Shown here one piece after another: positions 11,354-23,333 of a DNA stretch of 64,000 nucleotides. The notes beneath the pieces were generated by a model. The model did not search any database. It worked only from the letters and a program-made list of their open reading frames with translations, and was not told the origin of the DNA. Position numbers and translations under genes: made by a program. Numbering within the stretch: position 1 is the stretch's first letter; each line of letters begins with the position of its first letter. The DNA comes from Voacanga thouarsii (Eukaryota > Streptophyta > Magnoliopsida > Gentianales > Apocynaceae): assembly GCA_026120185.1 (NCBI GenBank), contig JANUWF010001165.1, positions 248,001 through 312,000 on the forward strand, read 5' to 3'.

Positions 11354-12463
11354 TTATTTTTCTACCATAGTTCCCTCCCAAAATATAAGATAGAATTTTT
11401 TCAAATATTTATCGTTTATGGAATTACTTACCTCTTTTCTGTCGAATGTCATCAGCCGACAAGCCCTTCCATAAAAAACATGTGTAACAAGAAAAGGTCC
11501 TTCCCAGGATGCGAACCACTTACCATAACATGGGTCTTTTGGTGCAACTGGTAATATAGTTTTCCAAAATATATCTCCTTCCTGAAAGTTCCTTCCCTGC
11601 ATTCTCTAGTTAGAGGCTCTTGGTACCTTCTCTTTGTACCTTTTGATATTTTCTAGTGCTACCCGTCAATCCTTGTCAGCCTGATCTAAACTCATAGCCA
11701 AGGCCAGCTTCTAATCTTCAACTGACAAACAATGTTGGTAAGCTACTCGAGTCGATCGCAATGATAACTTAGCAGGTAACATCGCATCCTGCCTATATAT
11801 CAGCCTAAATAGTGTGAAACCTGTGCAGTTTTAAAGGCATTCTGATAAGCCCACAAAATCTCTTGGAGTGTTTCATGCTACCTTCTGGGATTATGCTCGA
11901 ATGATTTTTGGATCATGATAATCAAGGTCTTATTTGTAGCTTCAACTTAACCGTTGGCCTGTGCATAGTACATGGATGAATATAATAGTTTGACTTTGAA
12001 TTGAATTAAAAAGTTGCGTACCTTATCTCCTGTGAACATAGTTCCTTTGTCTGTCATTATTGTTTCAGGTATGTCGAAATGGAATAGAATACTCTGCTGA
12101 AGAAAAGTAATAATAACAGGCTAGGTTACCCTAGTCAGGGCTTGTGCCTTTATCCACTTGGGTGAAATAATCCATTACCACTATGATAAAAGTATGCCCT
12201 TTAGTCAATGGCGGATGAATCTTGCCGATGACATCTAGAGCCCAACCCCTGAAAAGCCATGGCTTGATGATAGGATGTAATTCCGTAGAAGGCGCATGTA
12301 TCATCAAAGGACCATGCTTCTGACACGCCTCACATCTAGTTGCGTAGGCTACGCAGTCCGTGGTCATAGAGGGCCAATAAAATCCATGACATTGCAGTGT
12401 CCATTTTAGCTTTGGGCCTGCCTGTTGAGCATTGCATAGACCTTCATGTACCTCGACTAACAC
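11354..12463 (-). pseudogene. Tat integrase
   Basis: The zinc-binding part is visible at about 12450-12310 (HEGLCNAQQAG, then GFYWPSM, then CEACQKH). The catalytic core retains all three acidic positions: the Asp in GWALDVIGK (about 12240), the Asp in IMTDKGT (about 12050) and the Glu in NGQVEATNK (about 11940). The C-terminal part (about 11600-11354) has EGPFLVTHVFYGRACRL, typical of gypsy integrases. Frames are broken between 12130 and 11602. In the family the enzyme inserts the cDNA into the host chromosome and makes the 5-bp duplication seen here. Confidence 0.85.
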
Positions 12464-12689
12464 CTACGACTCTTCTTTCTTTGACAAACATTTCAATAAA
12501 ACTCTTGAATGACTTCTTTTGAATAAATCATTTCTGATCAATACAAAGTTTAATGCCTTACATTTTAATTCCTGTGACACATAACTAGTAGGTTTTCACA
12601 AATAGGAAACGATATTAGAATGCCAATCTTCTTCATGTTCCTCTTCCGATATCTGTTGGCATATTACTATCTCGACTCTTTTCCTGAAT

Positions 12690-13200
12690 CCTAAAGCTAT
12701 TTGAGCTAAATCGTTTACCCCCTGGTTCTTAGCTCGAGGGATATGAGTTAGCATAACTTTTCAAAAGTGTTGCAGTAATACATTTACCTCCTGTAACTTA
12801 TCCAATAAAATAAGGTTAATGCATTTATACTCACCTGAAAATTGTCGGATGACAATTTTAGAATCTCCTGTTATATTAACCACTTGTGCACCTAAAGCCT
12901 TCAAGACTCAAAGTCCCAAAATGAGAGCATCATACTCTACCTGGTTATTTGAGGTTCTTTTCCTTAATTCAAAAAAGATTCTTCCTTATCATCCACAAGG
13001 GGCTTCAATGACCAACTTGACACCTGCTTTGGACTGGGTGCTAGATCTATCAAACTGCAACTTCTATAGTTTGTATGAAATGTATCCCTGTGTTTCTTCC
13101 TTTTTAGGATTGGGTACTCATAAATAAAGGTGTTCAGCTAAGAAATCAGCTATGGCTTGACCTTTTATTACTTTCAAAGGCACACGAGTCAAAGAAAAAG
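12690..13200 (-). pseudogene. second (Tat-specific) RNase H domain
   Basis: On the minus strand, IADFLAEHL at about 13160-13130 is followed by the RNase H-like readings WSLKPLVDD, GDSKIVIRQFSGE-like text (about 12870-12835) and HIPRAKNQG (about 12750-12730). Tat-lineage elements carry this extra RNase H between the normal RNase H and integrase. Several stops are present. The assignment depends on following the frame across shifts, so exact ends are uncertain. Confidence 0.65.
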
Positions 13201-13299
13201 CATGTAACTTAATTGCTCACTTCATTAACCGTCCTTGTAGGAAGGGGCGGTTCAGCAGATATTTGACTAGATCAATTTTGCACAAGACTTACACCTCCC

Positions 13300-13760
13300 T
13301 TGGTAACAAATAATGTTCTAGTTTTGTGCATGCATAATATTAAGAAATGCATAGCTTTTCAATAGGAGAATACCTTATTTCGGTATCTGTTAGATTTCAG
13401 CTAATGTAGTATGCTGCTCTTTCAACCCCCTGTGCATCATCATGAGCTAACAAGCTTCTAATAGGCTCTTGAGCCACTAAAATGTACAATTTCAAAAGTG
13501 TCTTATCGTGTGGCGGCATTAAAATAAATGGTTGTGATAAAGTCATTTTGATCTGATCGAAAGACATCTGATACTCCGACTGCCAGATGAACTCTTGAGA
13601 CAACTTTAACCGAAGTAAAAGGGAAAATGCCTTTTATTTTCCTACAGTATTTGCTAGAAAACATCGCAGGAAGTTAATTTTCCCAATGAAACTCTGGAGT
13701 TCTTTCTTAGATCGCGGTGGCCTTACCTGCAGAATATCTCTTGCTTTATTTCGATCCACT
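13300..13760 (-). pseudogene. Tat RNase H
   Basis: The minus-strand reading FIWQSEYQMSFDQIKMTLSQ, then LMPPHDKTLLKLYI and SLLAHDD (about 13590-13420), follows the RT thumb and matches the start of gypsy RNase H. The expected LYLA/LYLS-type motif is changed to LYIL, and the catalytic part is eroded by stops near 13400. Confidence 0.75.
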
Positions 13761-13771
13761 TCAATTCCTCT

Positions 13772-14652
13772 CTAATATACTAGAAATCCAAGAAAATTTC
13801 TAGCTGAGACTCCGAAAGCACATTTGGCGGGGTTGATTTTTAGCCAGTGCTTATGCATTCGGAGAAATGCTTGCTCTAACCAACTCAGGTATTTTGAAAA
13901 AGTGGGCGAGCTAACCATTAAATCATCAATGTAAACCTCCATAGTCTTGTCAATGAGATCATAGAAAATGAGTTTCATGGCTCTCTGAAAAGTAACCCGA
14001 GCATTCTTTAAGCCAAAAGGCATAACTAGCCATTTGAACAAATCGATAGAACTAAACATCGGAAGGTTATCTTCTGTGTATCCTCCTCAACTATAAATAT
14101 CTGATTGTAACCACAATATCTATCCATAAAGCTTAAGAATTGGTTTCCTGTTGCCAAGTCTACCAACATGTCAGCCATCGGCATAGTGTATTCATCCTTT
14201 GGTGTGGCCAAATTTAAATTCCTGAAATCAATACAAACTGGCAGCTGACCATTTTTCTTGATGACAAGAACTATGTTGGACACCCAATCCCTATATTGAC
14301 AGGTACAGATGAAATTACACCGAAGTAACCTCTCAATTGCTTTTCTTATTCTAGGTAGGAGTGCGGGATTAAAACACCAAGCTGGTTATTTATGAGGCTT
14401 GAAACCTTCCTTAATTGGTAAGTAATGCTCTACTATACCTTTGTCCAATCCTGACATTTCATGATAATGCCATGCGAAACAATCTCTGTACCTACGAATT
14501 AAAGCTGTTAGGGCATTCTGTTGACAAAGAGTTAAGCATAAGCTTACCATTGTAGTTTTTTTTTCTACAGGTCCTCTGATATCCACCTTCGTCAGCAGAT
14601 CTTGAGTGATGAAACCAAGTGCATGCAAATCGTTGGGGTCTTCTATTCTCAA
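13772..14652 (-). pseudogene. Tat reverse transcriptase
   Basis: The upstream linker (NALTALIRRYRDCFAWHYHE, MSGLDKGIVEHYLP) covers about 14540-14430. RT boxes follow: VLVIKKNGQLPVCIDFRNLN, PMADMLVD, FLSFMDRYCGYNQI, then LVMPFGLKNARVTFQRAM and the catalytic box VYIDDLMV at about 13945-13920. YIDD is preserved. At the substrate-binding motif the usual MDGYSGYNQI reads MDRYCGYNQI. Breaks lie near 14050 (frame change) and 14390 (stop). It is clearly Ty3/gypsy-type and is dead. Confidence 0.9.
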
Positions 14653-14817
14653 ACCTTTACCTTCTATCCCCTCTACTGTAGTCTGATTGTGGGCCCTAGT
14701 GAACTTGGCATATTGGCTTAGATCAAAAGTAGATCAGCAAAACAAAGCCTCGTTCATGTGCACTTCTGTTGATAATGGGTTAGGATCGACTGGTATTTTT
14801 TCCACTCATTCTCTATC

Positions 14818-15290
14818 CTAAATTAACATCATTTGGTGAATCGTTAATGGAACATAATGATTTGCATGAATCCAATCTCTACCCAGTAAGACAAAATAAG
14901 CCAGCTTTGTCGTGATCACAAAGAAAATAGTCTTATAGACCATAGACTCAACTGCCATCTCAAAAGTAATGACTCCTAATGCTTTAGTTGCATCCCCGAT
15001 AAAATTGAGCATTTGGATATTTGTAGGAGACAAATTGGGTTTATCCTTACCTAGGTGTCTTAAGGTTGACAACGGTATTACGTTCAGTACAACCCCTCCA
15101 TTAATGAAAACCTGAGAAAATGATTTTTCGTTGATATATGCCTTGATGTACAACGGCTTGATATGATTAGTATGGTCTGCCGCTGGGATTGGGAAGAACA
15201 TCTTTTTTTATGGTACCTTGAATTCAATGAGCTCAACGGTAGCTTCTTTAGTTGCATAGTAGTCTTCCTCCACCATTTCTTGCTCAACAC
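14818..15290 (-). pseudogene. Tat aspartic protease with altered catalytic motif
   Basis: The minus-strand reading contains KPLYIKAYINEKSF, VFINGGVVLNVIPLSTLRHLG and LLGRDWIHANHYVP. Members of this lineage normally have DGG followed by S or A, V-N-V/L-M-P at the active site. Here the Asp is Asn (NGG, about 15110), so the catalytic residue is lost even though the surrounding frame of 127 codons is open. In the family this protease cuts the Gag-Pol precursor. Confidence 0.8.
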
Positions 15291-15654
15291 TCACTCAAAA
15301 CTATGATGGAAGAATGCTAAGTATATTTTGACTCGGGAAAGCACACACTTGTTCATCTAACCATTCCTCAGGCATTTGTCTCTACTAAGCCCGTTTCCTC
15401 TGTTCCCACCATTTCTAAGTCTTTGTAAGACGGGGGTAATAACCCAAAAAGAGTGGCTCTTTATGAGATACATACACTGTAAACTTCTCATCCTTTACAT
15501 GGAAGTAAGCTGTGAGGGTCAAAATAGTAAGCTAAGTGAAAACCAACGGCCAATCATCTAGCCTTTGGAACGTTGTTCCTTTCATTTCTAAGGTTTTGAA
15601 TTATTCCTTGATGAAAGAATCTCCTAGTTTATGTTCCACACCTTCATTGCAAGT

Positions 15655-17400
15655 CTATACCATACTTATATTAGCTACTGGAAACAGGTCTGTATCGACT
15701 AAGATTTCCTCGCGTTTGTTAGCAAATCTCACTTTTCCTTCTTGTAAAGCTTTCTGAATTATATTCTTGAAAACAGCACAACTATTAGTGTTATGAGAAA
15801 ATGAATTATTCCACTTATAGTATTTCTTTCCTATCAACTCCTCTGGGCTGGGGACTTTGTAACTAAAAGGTAAACAGATTTGTTTGTCCTTGACCATCTG
15901 ATCAAAGATTTGTTTGACCTTTGACATATCGAATGTATAGGTGGATGGCCCTGTAGGAGAAACCTCCTCACTCCCTTTGCCAGGTTTCAAAAAAGGACAA
16001 GTATAAGATGCACCTTTCCCTAATTCTACTGCCATTATCCATAACATCATCCACAATTGATATCACGGTCTGCCCATGGGTGAACTTGATTGATCGCTTC
16101 TTCTCCTTTTCCTTGATCATTTTTTCTATTCTGATAGAATAAGAAAGTAAGCAGGACAAATAAAAAAAAAATCTTGGAGAATGAGACATTTATTGAGTTG
16201 TGGATGCATGCTGATGGCTATTCTACCACACTCCATTTCTGGCAGTTAAGTGGTACATTTGACCTAAATTTTCCAAAAGCGCTCAATGAATTTTGCTACA
16301 CCTTCAAATGATTTTTGTTTGATCTCCAGGAGTTCTACGATGGAAACCTCAGGTGCCAGTTTGAAGAACCGCTCATGAAAAATTTGTTCCGTATCTAACC
16401 ATGAATGCACAAAATTTGGTTTCAGATTTGCATACCAAGTAAATGCTGCCCCTGTCAAAGACAAAGAAAACAATTGCAATTTATGCTAATCACTATTTTC
16501 GAATTCGCCACATTGTGCTGTGAACCTCCTAATATGTTCCATAGTTGATTTGTCATCTTCTCTAGAGAACGTGGAGAACTTAGGCATTTTAAACCTTCGA
16601 GATAATACTGCCATAGATTCTACCCATTCGGGATAAGGTTTTTGATAAACTGGCTGATCCCTGGTCAGTTGACGCCATACTTTTGTCATTGCGTTAGCAT
16701 CGGCTAACAGTGCTGACTACTGAATCTGCATGAGGGAATTTAACATAACTAGTTGGGAACCCTATCCTGGGACTGGGGCCATCTCAAGGTATCCTACTCC
16801 TTGCATAGGATAAGCTGTCGCTGTTGCAAGATACGTACGAAGAACAATTATAGCATAGCTCTGTGGTCCTCCATACGGGGAATAAACATTCCTGTTAAGG
16901 GTTGTCATCAGGTTGTAAGATACCTGTATCCTCATTGGTGCCTAGACCCCCATAATTGGGTATGGTGTTATTCTTCCTAGGAAAGGCTCTTTGGGAACCA
17001 TATTTTGTTCCACTAATCCCTAATTCCCTTGGTGCCCCCAGGTATCGGAAATGACGGCTCCATGCATAACAATTGCATTGACCCATAAGATGATACACCA
17101 ACGGTCGAGGCAAGAGGATACACAACTGCTTGGGGTATCTTGTGAGCCTTTTACCTTTGTTCAAAATTATAGAGCTTGTTCTGAAGTAGTAGCCAGAACA
17201 CTGTGGCAAACTGGAGAATAAGGCTCTGAATAATTTCACCTGTACATTGCTCCATGGCCTCTTGTATGGTAGTTAAGGACGTGGGTGTTAACTGAGACAT
17301 TTGAGAAGGAGACGAGGACTGTGTTCCCTACTCAGGAAGGGTGACTTGGGCAGTACTAGAAGTCATTGCAATAGGATCGAAAGCTCCCCGTAAAACCCAA
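15655..17400 (-). pseudogene. Tat gag
   Basis: Conserved Tat gag text is found in order: PYPEWVESMAVLSRRFKMPK and STMEHIRRFTAQCGE (about 16650-16500), LFSLSLTGAAFTWYANLKP (about 16475-16420), ERFFKLAPEVSIVELLEIKQ (about 16370-16310), then a C-terminal part with YYKWNNSFSHNTNSC and ANKREEILVDTDLFPV (about 15820-15670). The N-terminal part upstream of 16700 is hard to follow. Gag forms the particle shell in the family. There are several stops and one frame change between 16479 and 16486. Confidence 0.75.
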
Positions 17401-17504
17401 ACTGTAGGCCGATCAAACGAATCCAATAAAGGCCCTGAGGACTGTTGCTAAGAATTTGACATAAGGCATCCTGAATGCAGTTGCATGCAACAACTACCTT
17501 GGGT

Positions 17505-17525
17505 CCCACTAGGCATGCTAATTTA
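17505..17525 (-). promoter_or_regulatory. degenerate primer-binding site of the Tat element
   Basis: Directly inside the 5' LTR the minus strand reads AAATTAGCATGCCTAGTGGG. Tat elements usually have AAATTGGCGCCGTCTGTGGG here, so the site is recognisable but mutated. Confidence 0.5.
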
Positions 17526-18187
17526 TGTTGCCGTACAAAAGAGGAGCTGATGGAATTGGCAATCGGCTTCTCTTTCGATGAACATAAATAGTCCGATAAG
17601 AGAATGAATGCAAGAGTCGGACCTTTTAAGATATGTGGGTTCCTTGAACTTACTATAGCAAGGGTCTAACCAAGTACGAAGATTGCATGCAAAAGCCAAT
17701 CGGGATTGGAATCAATGTGTTTCGATTGATCTTTGATGAAAAGGAGTACAAAATTACTGGAATTTAAAAGCAATGTAAAATGAAATGGAAAGTTGGTAAT
17801 AAAGAAATAAAGGAAAAACTTCTGAAACTAACCAAAGCTATGAATAAAGACAAAGAAAATGTAGAATAAAAAGGGAATTGAAAATTTGAAACTAGTAATC
17901 TTCTAGGTGAGTTGTTATTGTTCTGGGAATCCTTGCCCATTTTATGCTTGTTGTGGCGTTGTAACCGACTATCTGTACGCAGACATGGCTCAAGCTTAGG
18001 GATTAGGTGAAGTAGTGCTTTAGGATCGTGCTAAGACATGGGGATAACAACTCAACGGCTCCTAGTTCTGACGTTGACCAAGTACATCGGCTAAAAAAAC
18101 ACTTGACGTCATCATTGGCTTGAAGAAATTCCTATTGACATCGGCTCAGTTACCGTTGAAATGGCTCGACTAAAGTTGACATCAACA
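17526..18187 (-). repeat. 5' LTR of the Tat element
   Basis: 662 bp, paired with 7431-8080. The right-hand target duplicate GTTGG follows at 18188-18192. Transcription of the element would run leftwards from here. Confidence 0.92.
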
Positions 18188-18192
18188 GTTGG

Positions 18193-19655
18193 TAATAATA
18201 TCAATTTGTAAATAGCTAGCAGCATGATTAGAAACTTTTAACAATCAAGTGGGTAAGTATTCAGTTGGTAACATATGTGTGTATGTATTCATGTAAGTGT
18301 GTTTGAATGTTCCCAAACATAGATATGTTATAAAAAATTATTAAATTAATAATATGAATAAAGGAAAAATAATATACATAGTTTTTAAACAAAATCTAAT
18401 AGTAAAAAATTTAATATATATTATAAATTACATTTAGCATAATATATATTAAATTTATTTTATAAATTATATAAATTATGAAATCTCTTATAATATATAT
18501 GTGAGAAGTTTTTATTCTATATATTATTTTATATTTTAAAATTTTTACGTAATTTTTTTGCATAACTTTTACATTGGTTAGCATATTATATTCTACATGC
18601 AAATATAACTTAGTGTTAGGCCCACAAAAGTTTTTAAATTCCTTTTTCAAAAATTTAAAAAATTTAGATTTTTTTTCTACAGTTTAACCAAAGAAAAAGT
18701 GTGACAAAAAAGTTCATTTACAAATTTCACAATTTAGAAGCAACAGTTTTGTCAATGGTTCCAAAACTACAGTAGACTTTTTTCAACAATTGCAATACCC
18801 ATACTAACCAAACTGTGATAAAACATTGACTAATAATTATTTGTCACAATTTTGGATCCATTTCCTGCACTCTCAAAAGGATTGTCAAAAGGTTTTTTTT
18901 TTTTTTTTTTTTCAAGATGAAGAATATTTGAAGGACAAAATTCTTTTAAGAAGGGGAAAGATGTAAAACCATAGATTTGGTAGGGTTGATCTACTAAGAA
19001 GATGCATGGGAATTATTTGTAATTCCAATCTTTAATGTCAGATAATATAACTCACTTTTGGGAATAGGCAACTCAAAATAAAACTACTACAAAACTAGGT
19101 TTTTTTTTTATTTTAAACCACTAATTAGGTGGGAGGATAGAAAAACACTTGTTTATTTGAATAAAATTACTAGAAGAGGGACCAAACGAAAACCTATAAG
19201 GTAACAAGAGAATCATTTAATACAAAGATGTGGAATTTTCATTCATTAGTTCACATATCACATGAAAGACGTGGTACAAAGCTAAGATGTTGAAATATAT
19301 ATCCTGTATTGTGGAGCAAGCATGATTTGTCAACTATCTACAATTGTTTTACCTTCTCAGAAAACATGATTAATGGACAACTTCACAAAAATGTGAGTGA
19401 ATTGGTATGATGTTTTAAACCAAGCAGCAAAAACTCAAGATGCCATTTAAGTGTGACTGGATAAGAATTTGTTTGAGATGAGTTTGTGTAAATGTAATAA
19501 AAATAATAAATATGTAGGTTTAAGATGAATTCAAATAAGCTAATATGATATATTGTGAGTATATGACAGTTATCAAGAAATTAAAATTATTTAAATTAAA
19601 GTGATATTTAAGATTGGGAAAGATTGGTAGCCAATCACACTTAAATAGAAAACTT
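18193..19655. other. unassigned AT-rich DNA
   Basis: The first 100 bp continue the host repeat split by the Tat element. The rest is very AT-rich (for example 18400-18560) with a poly-T run near 18894-18913. No coding signal, terminal repeats or RNA gene were seen. Confidence 0.4.
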
Positions 19656-20016
19656 CCGAAGTATTGACATTAGACCTTTCAATTGTTACACTAACACCAA
19701 AGAGTCTAATTGTACACAAATCCGTAGTAGGCCAATAAGCAAAAATAAAACCTAGTCAAAGAGCCTTGATCTCAGCTTCCACATTTGAACAAATGCTAAT
19801 ATAATTTGCAAATGTTCATATGAATTCACTATTACTTTTGCAAATAACACCTCCTTTGCTAGCATTTCCTAGGTTATCCTTCGAGGCTTCATCAGTGTTC
19901 AAGACATACTGGGGATATTCCTCCAAAGACCATGTCACCACATAGAAATTAGGGTAGTTAGGGACAACACATTTAAACTTGAAATCTACAAAACATTCCT
20001 TTTGGGTAGGGGCCCA
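19656..20016 (-). pseudogene. LINE-type RNase H domain fragment
   Basis: The minus-strand reading starts WAPTQKECFVDFKF at 20016 and contains VLNTDEASKDNLGNASKGGV followed by ICKSNSEF, then ISICSNVEAEIKAL. This follows the plant RNase H-like domain (RVT_3), whose usual text is LNTDGASKGNPG...GGVIRD...NVEAEL. It occurs at the C-terminus of L1-type LINE ORF2 and in derived host genes. Two in-frame TGA codons disable it. No RT is adjacent, so LINE origin is inferred from family knowledge. Confidence 0.65.
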
Positions 20017-20049
20017 AGGGAGAGGAGAAACTCAAAAATAGATGAAAAA

Positions 20050-20400
20050 TTACATTTTGCGACGGCGAAAAACCGTCACAAATGGGTTTTGCGATGGTTT
20101 GGTCCGTAGATTAAAAGGGCGTCGCTATTTGCGCCGTCAAAGAAAAACTGTCACTATTTGCGACGGATTTGGGATGCCCATTTAATTAACAACATTAAAA
20201 TTAAGTTTATAATTAATTTAGTGACGGCCATTTAATTAATGGTATTATAATTAAGTTTATAATTATGTTTTCTACGACGAGTTAGTGACGGTTTTGTGAC
20301 AAATTTTATAATTTTTTAAAAATTAATTATTAAATTTAAATTTGCGATGGTCGATGAATTTTGAATTTTTTAAAAAATTTTAATTATTAAATAGGTTCCG
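20050..20400. repeat. GCGACGG-type subterminal repeats of a DNA transposon (left flank)
   Basis: Short units such as TTTTGCGACGG, AACCGTCACAAATGG, CTGTCACTATTTGCGACGG and TTTGCGATGG recur in both orientations. Such arrays are typical of CACTA-like plant elements, as at 28150-28800 and 40810-42480. No CACTA terminus is visible at this end. Confidence 0.5.
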
Positions 20401-20560
20401 ACCTGATAGGGCAGCCCCTCCAGCCCCGTCATGGCCTGACCTCAACCCGACCTGGAACTTGCAGTCCGACCGAGAATAGATATTGATCCGGCCTCAACCC
20501 AAAATCGATCCGGTAGGCCATCACAATCTCCCTCGCTAATAATTTTTGAAATTGTTGCTA

Positions 20561-20632
20561 GACGCAGGGTTCGAACCCGCGTCTTTGTTATGAGAGAGTC
20601 TATACTCCACCACTAGGCTATATGAATTATTG
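20561..20632 (-). other. tRNA-like sequence (degenerate tRNA or SINE head)
   Basis: The minus strand reads ATAGCCTAGTGGTGGAGTAT (A-box-like), then the possible T-arm GCGGGTTCGAACCCTGC, whose 5-bp stem pairs. The acceptor stem does not close well and the middle does not fold into a proper anticodon arm, so this is not called as a tRNA gene. It sits between the left repeat array and AT-rich DNA. Confidence 0.4.
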
Positions 20633-20639
20633 TGCTTAT

Positions 20640-21046
20640 TTTCACCTTATTTTAATTATATACCATATTATGTTTTATAGAATATTAATAGTTTTTAATT
20701 AATAAAATAAAATATATTATATATAATATATATTTAAATATATTCCACTTAATAATGTCTTTTCATGCATTCTATAATTTAATTAAATAAAGTAAAAACT
20801 CATATCCAAACTTTAGATATGAGATATAGTATAGTAAATATATGTACTATATATATGATTTTTTAGATTCATAATATGTAAATATATATATATATATATA
20901 TATATTAGAATATATATTAATATACTATATATGTAGATACATATATTATATGATTCTTTTTAGATTATTAATATGTATTAGTATAAATATTAATATAGCA
21001 TATATATTATATGATTCATTTTAGATACATAATATGTACATATAAT

Positions 21047-21077
<31 letters not shown>

Positions 21078-21637
21078 CACTCATATATTAGTGTATATGA
21101 GTGTTAGTATTTATATATTAATACATATATATATATATATATATATATTAGTATATATATTAATTTGCTATCTATTAATACATACATACACACACACATA
21201 CATATTTATAAAAAATAATACTTATACATACATATATACATATTTATTTTTGTTGCTATGTGTATGTCTATAAATATATATATATATATTAATATATACA
21301 TATATTTATATATATATATATATATTAATAGAGCATATTTAAAATATATATACGCTAACTCTTAATACATATATTAATATATATAAATATATATTTATTT
21401 ATTAATACATATGTAATAATATATATACATATATTTACATAGTATATTTAAATTATATATACATATATATAAATATGTTAATATACTTTTTAATATATTA
21501 ATAAATATATATGTATAAATATGTATATATATACATATATATACATACCTATTTGTATATATTTATATAATGTACATATATACATATATATATTCATACA
21601 AATTAATATATATACATAAATATATACATTTTATTTA
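20640..21637. repeat. AT-rich tract with TA, CA and TATACA microsatellites
   Basis: Long stretches of TATA-type simple sequence (for example 20881-20905, 21128-21150) and a CA run at about 21046-21074. The phrase CTTAATAATGTCTTTTCATGCATTCTA splits as CTTAATAATGTCTTTTCATG plus CATTCTA near 20750 and has a close match near 28066. Open frames here are simple-sequence artefacts. Confidence 0.8.
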
Positions 21638-23261
21638 TGTTAGTATTGAAGGAATTGACAGAAACAGAGAGCATTCTTCGGTGGAACAAAAATGGAGGAA
21701 ATAAATAGAAACAAAGCATGGCAACAGCATGGAGGGATTAAAATCATACCTCTTGGAGTCTTAAATCTTGAAGATTGAGGAAGAATGGTTTGAAGCTCAA
21801 AAAACAGCTTCCTTCTCCTCCGTGAGATGAAGCTTCCGGTTCCGGTTGTCAACTTCTCCTTCTTTGGTGAATGCTTAGCTTTTCAATTCTCACAATATTA
21901 CCCTACCAAATCAAATGTTGGTGAGCACAGAAAATTGGGATGAGAAAAGCCTCTCAGTTTTTTTTCTCTTCAACTCTAGGTTGGCTTTTGAAGTTTTGCC
22001 TTCATATATGAACCAAACCCAAAAGCCAGAAAATCAAGATTCACAGGGAGAGAATTTTTATTTTTATTTCATTTTATTTTTCCTCACAAAAAGCCAAAAG
22101 TCATGAAATCAAAAATAATTATTTTGATAAAAATAATATTCCCGAGATTTAATATTTCAAACATTCAAATATTATTAACAAAATAAATTTTGGCTTTACC
22201 CTAAACTCTTGTGAACTGCGTCCGAAAAAATCTTATGGTCCAGGCTATTGGGCCAAAATAATATTTATTATTTTTCTTGGACCCAAAAAGCTCAAAAATA
22301 AAAAACATTAATTATTTTCCTTAGGATTAAATAAACAACCCAATAAATAATCAATGAACCCAAATAAACCAAAAAATAATTAAACTTTAATTATTTATTT
22401 CTTGGGATTTAATTAAATAAATAACCCAATAAATAATTAAATATTAATTACTTTTCTCTAGTTTAAGTCCCGGTTAATTTTTTAATTATTCAAACTGGAC
22501 GTAGGCCCTGAATAATTAATTAACCAATTAAACCAGATAATTTCTCTCTATTTATTTTATTCCAGCCTAATAATAAATTAGACTTCCTGAATAAAATATA
22601 ACCCTCTCAATTGAGATCAATTTCTCAATCCAAAAATTAATTAGGACTTACAGGCTATTCCGAGGACCAAAAAGACACATCGCCTTGGCTACTAAAATGA
22701 CCAAAATACTCCTACTGTATAAATAGATGTATTTTGTATTTTAAATATTGTCTAATATCACCATAAGGAAATATTGACCCCAAGGACAATGCTGCATTAG
22801 CAAAGTCTTCGACCTACGGGTAAGATGACCAAAACACCCCTCTACACGTCGTCGTACATTTAGAGAGGAAGAAGTGTACTAACACCCCTATAAATGACAT
22901 CTACCATCCTTAGACTTCTAGTCCAATGATCCATGACTTCCTGGAGTGTTTCTGCTTTCCAAGGGGGCTACCCTAAAGCACACATCCAAGTCATGTTTCC
23001 TAGGGCCCTGGATGTGAAACTCCAGTTGAAACCAACATTCGAGTAAGGGGGTTGGGATGTATATCATATTTTACTGCATGCTTAAATATATTTTTATATG
23101 ATTTTATATACTTTTGATTTGTGATTTGTAGCCTAGAAGGCTTGATTGTGTTTATTGAGTAAGAAGGGCAAAATGGTAATTTTTGCTTGAGGTGAAAATA
23201 GGGAGATAGCTTGAGGATTGAATAGGAAAAATATTTTGGAGAGAAAGTAAGAAAAAGAGTT

Positions 23262-23333
23262 GCTGTGGTTTAGTGGTTAGAGCTTTGGAATAAATTCTTG
23301 AGGTCTTGGGTTTAAATTCTATCATTTGAGTTT
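23262..23333 (+). other. tRNA-like A/B-box segment inside the LTR
   Basis: GTGGTTTAGTGGTTAGAGC resembles a tRNA D-arm with A box, and GGTCTTGGGTTTAAATTCT resembles a T-arm with B box, about 45 bases downstream. The same feature lies at nearly the same offset (about 250-330 bp) in the LTRs starting at 39887 (minus) and 32404. It is therefore an inherited part of the LTR and not a new insertion. It does not fold into a complete tRNA. Confidence 0.5.

Larger units (their letters stand above)
7431..18187 (-). mobile_element. complete, inactive Tat-lineage Ty3/gypsy retrotransposon
   Basis: Two LTRs (7431-8080 and 17526-18187) enclose a 9.4-kb interior. The element is flanked by a perfect 5-bp target duplication GTTGG (7426-7430 and 18188-18192). 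Minus-strand order is LTR, degenerate PBS, gag, PR, RT, RNase H, second RNase H, integrase, then an antisense ORF, polypurine tract and LTR. The second RNase H and the antisense ORF between integrase and the 3' LTR are hallmarks of the Tat lineage. Every domain has stops. The first 98 bases of the two LTRs differ at 7 positions, all transitions, which points to an old insertion decayed by cytosine deamination. Confidence 0.92.

Noticed and set aside
20561..20632. A tRNA gene on the minus strand
   Set aside because: A- and B-box-like text is present, but the acceptor and anticodon arms do not fold; kept only as tRNA-like.
21091..21273. Tyr/Ile/His-rich small protein
   Set aside because: It is a translation of TA and CA simple sequence, as is the frame at 27931-28140.
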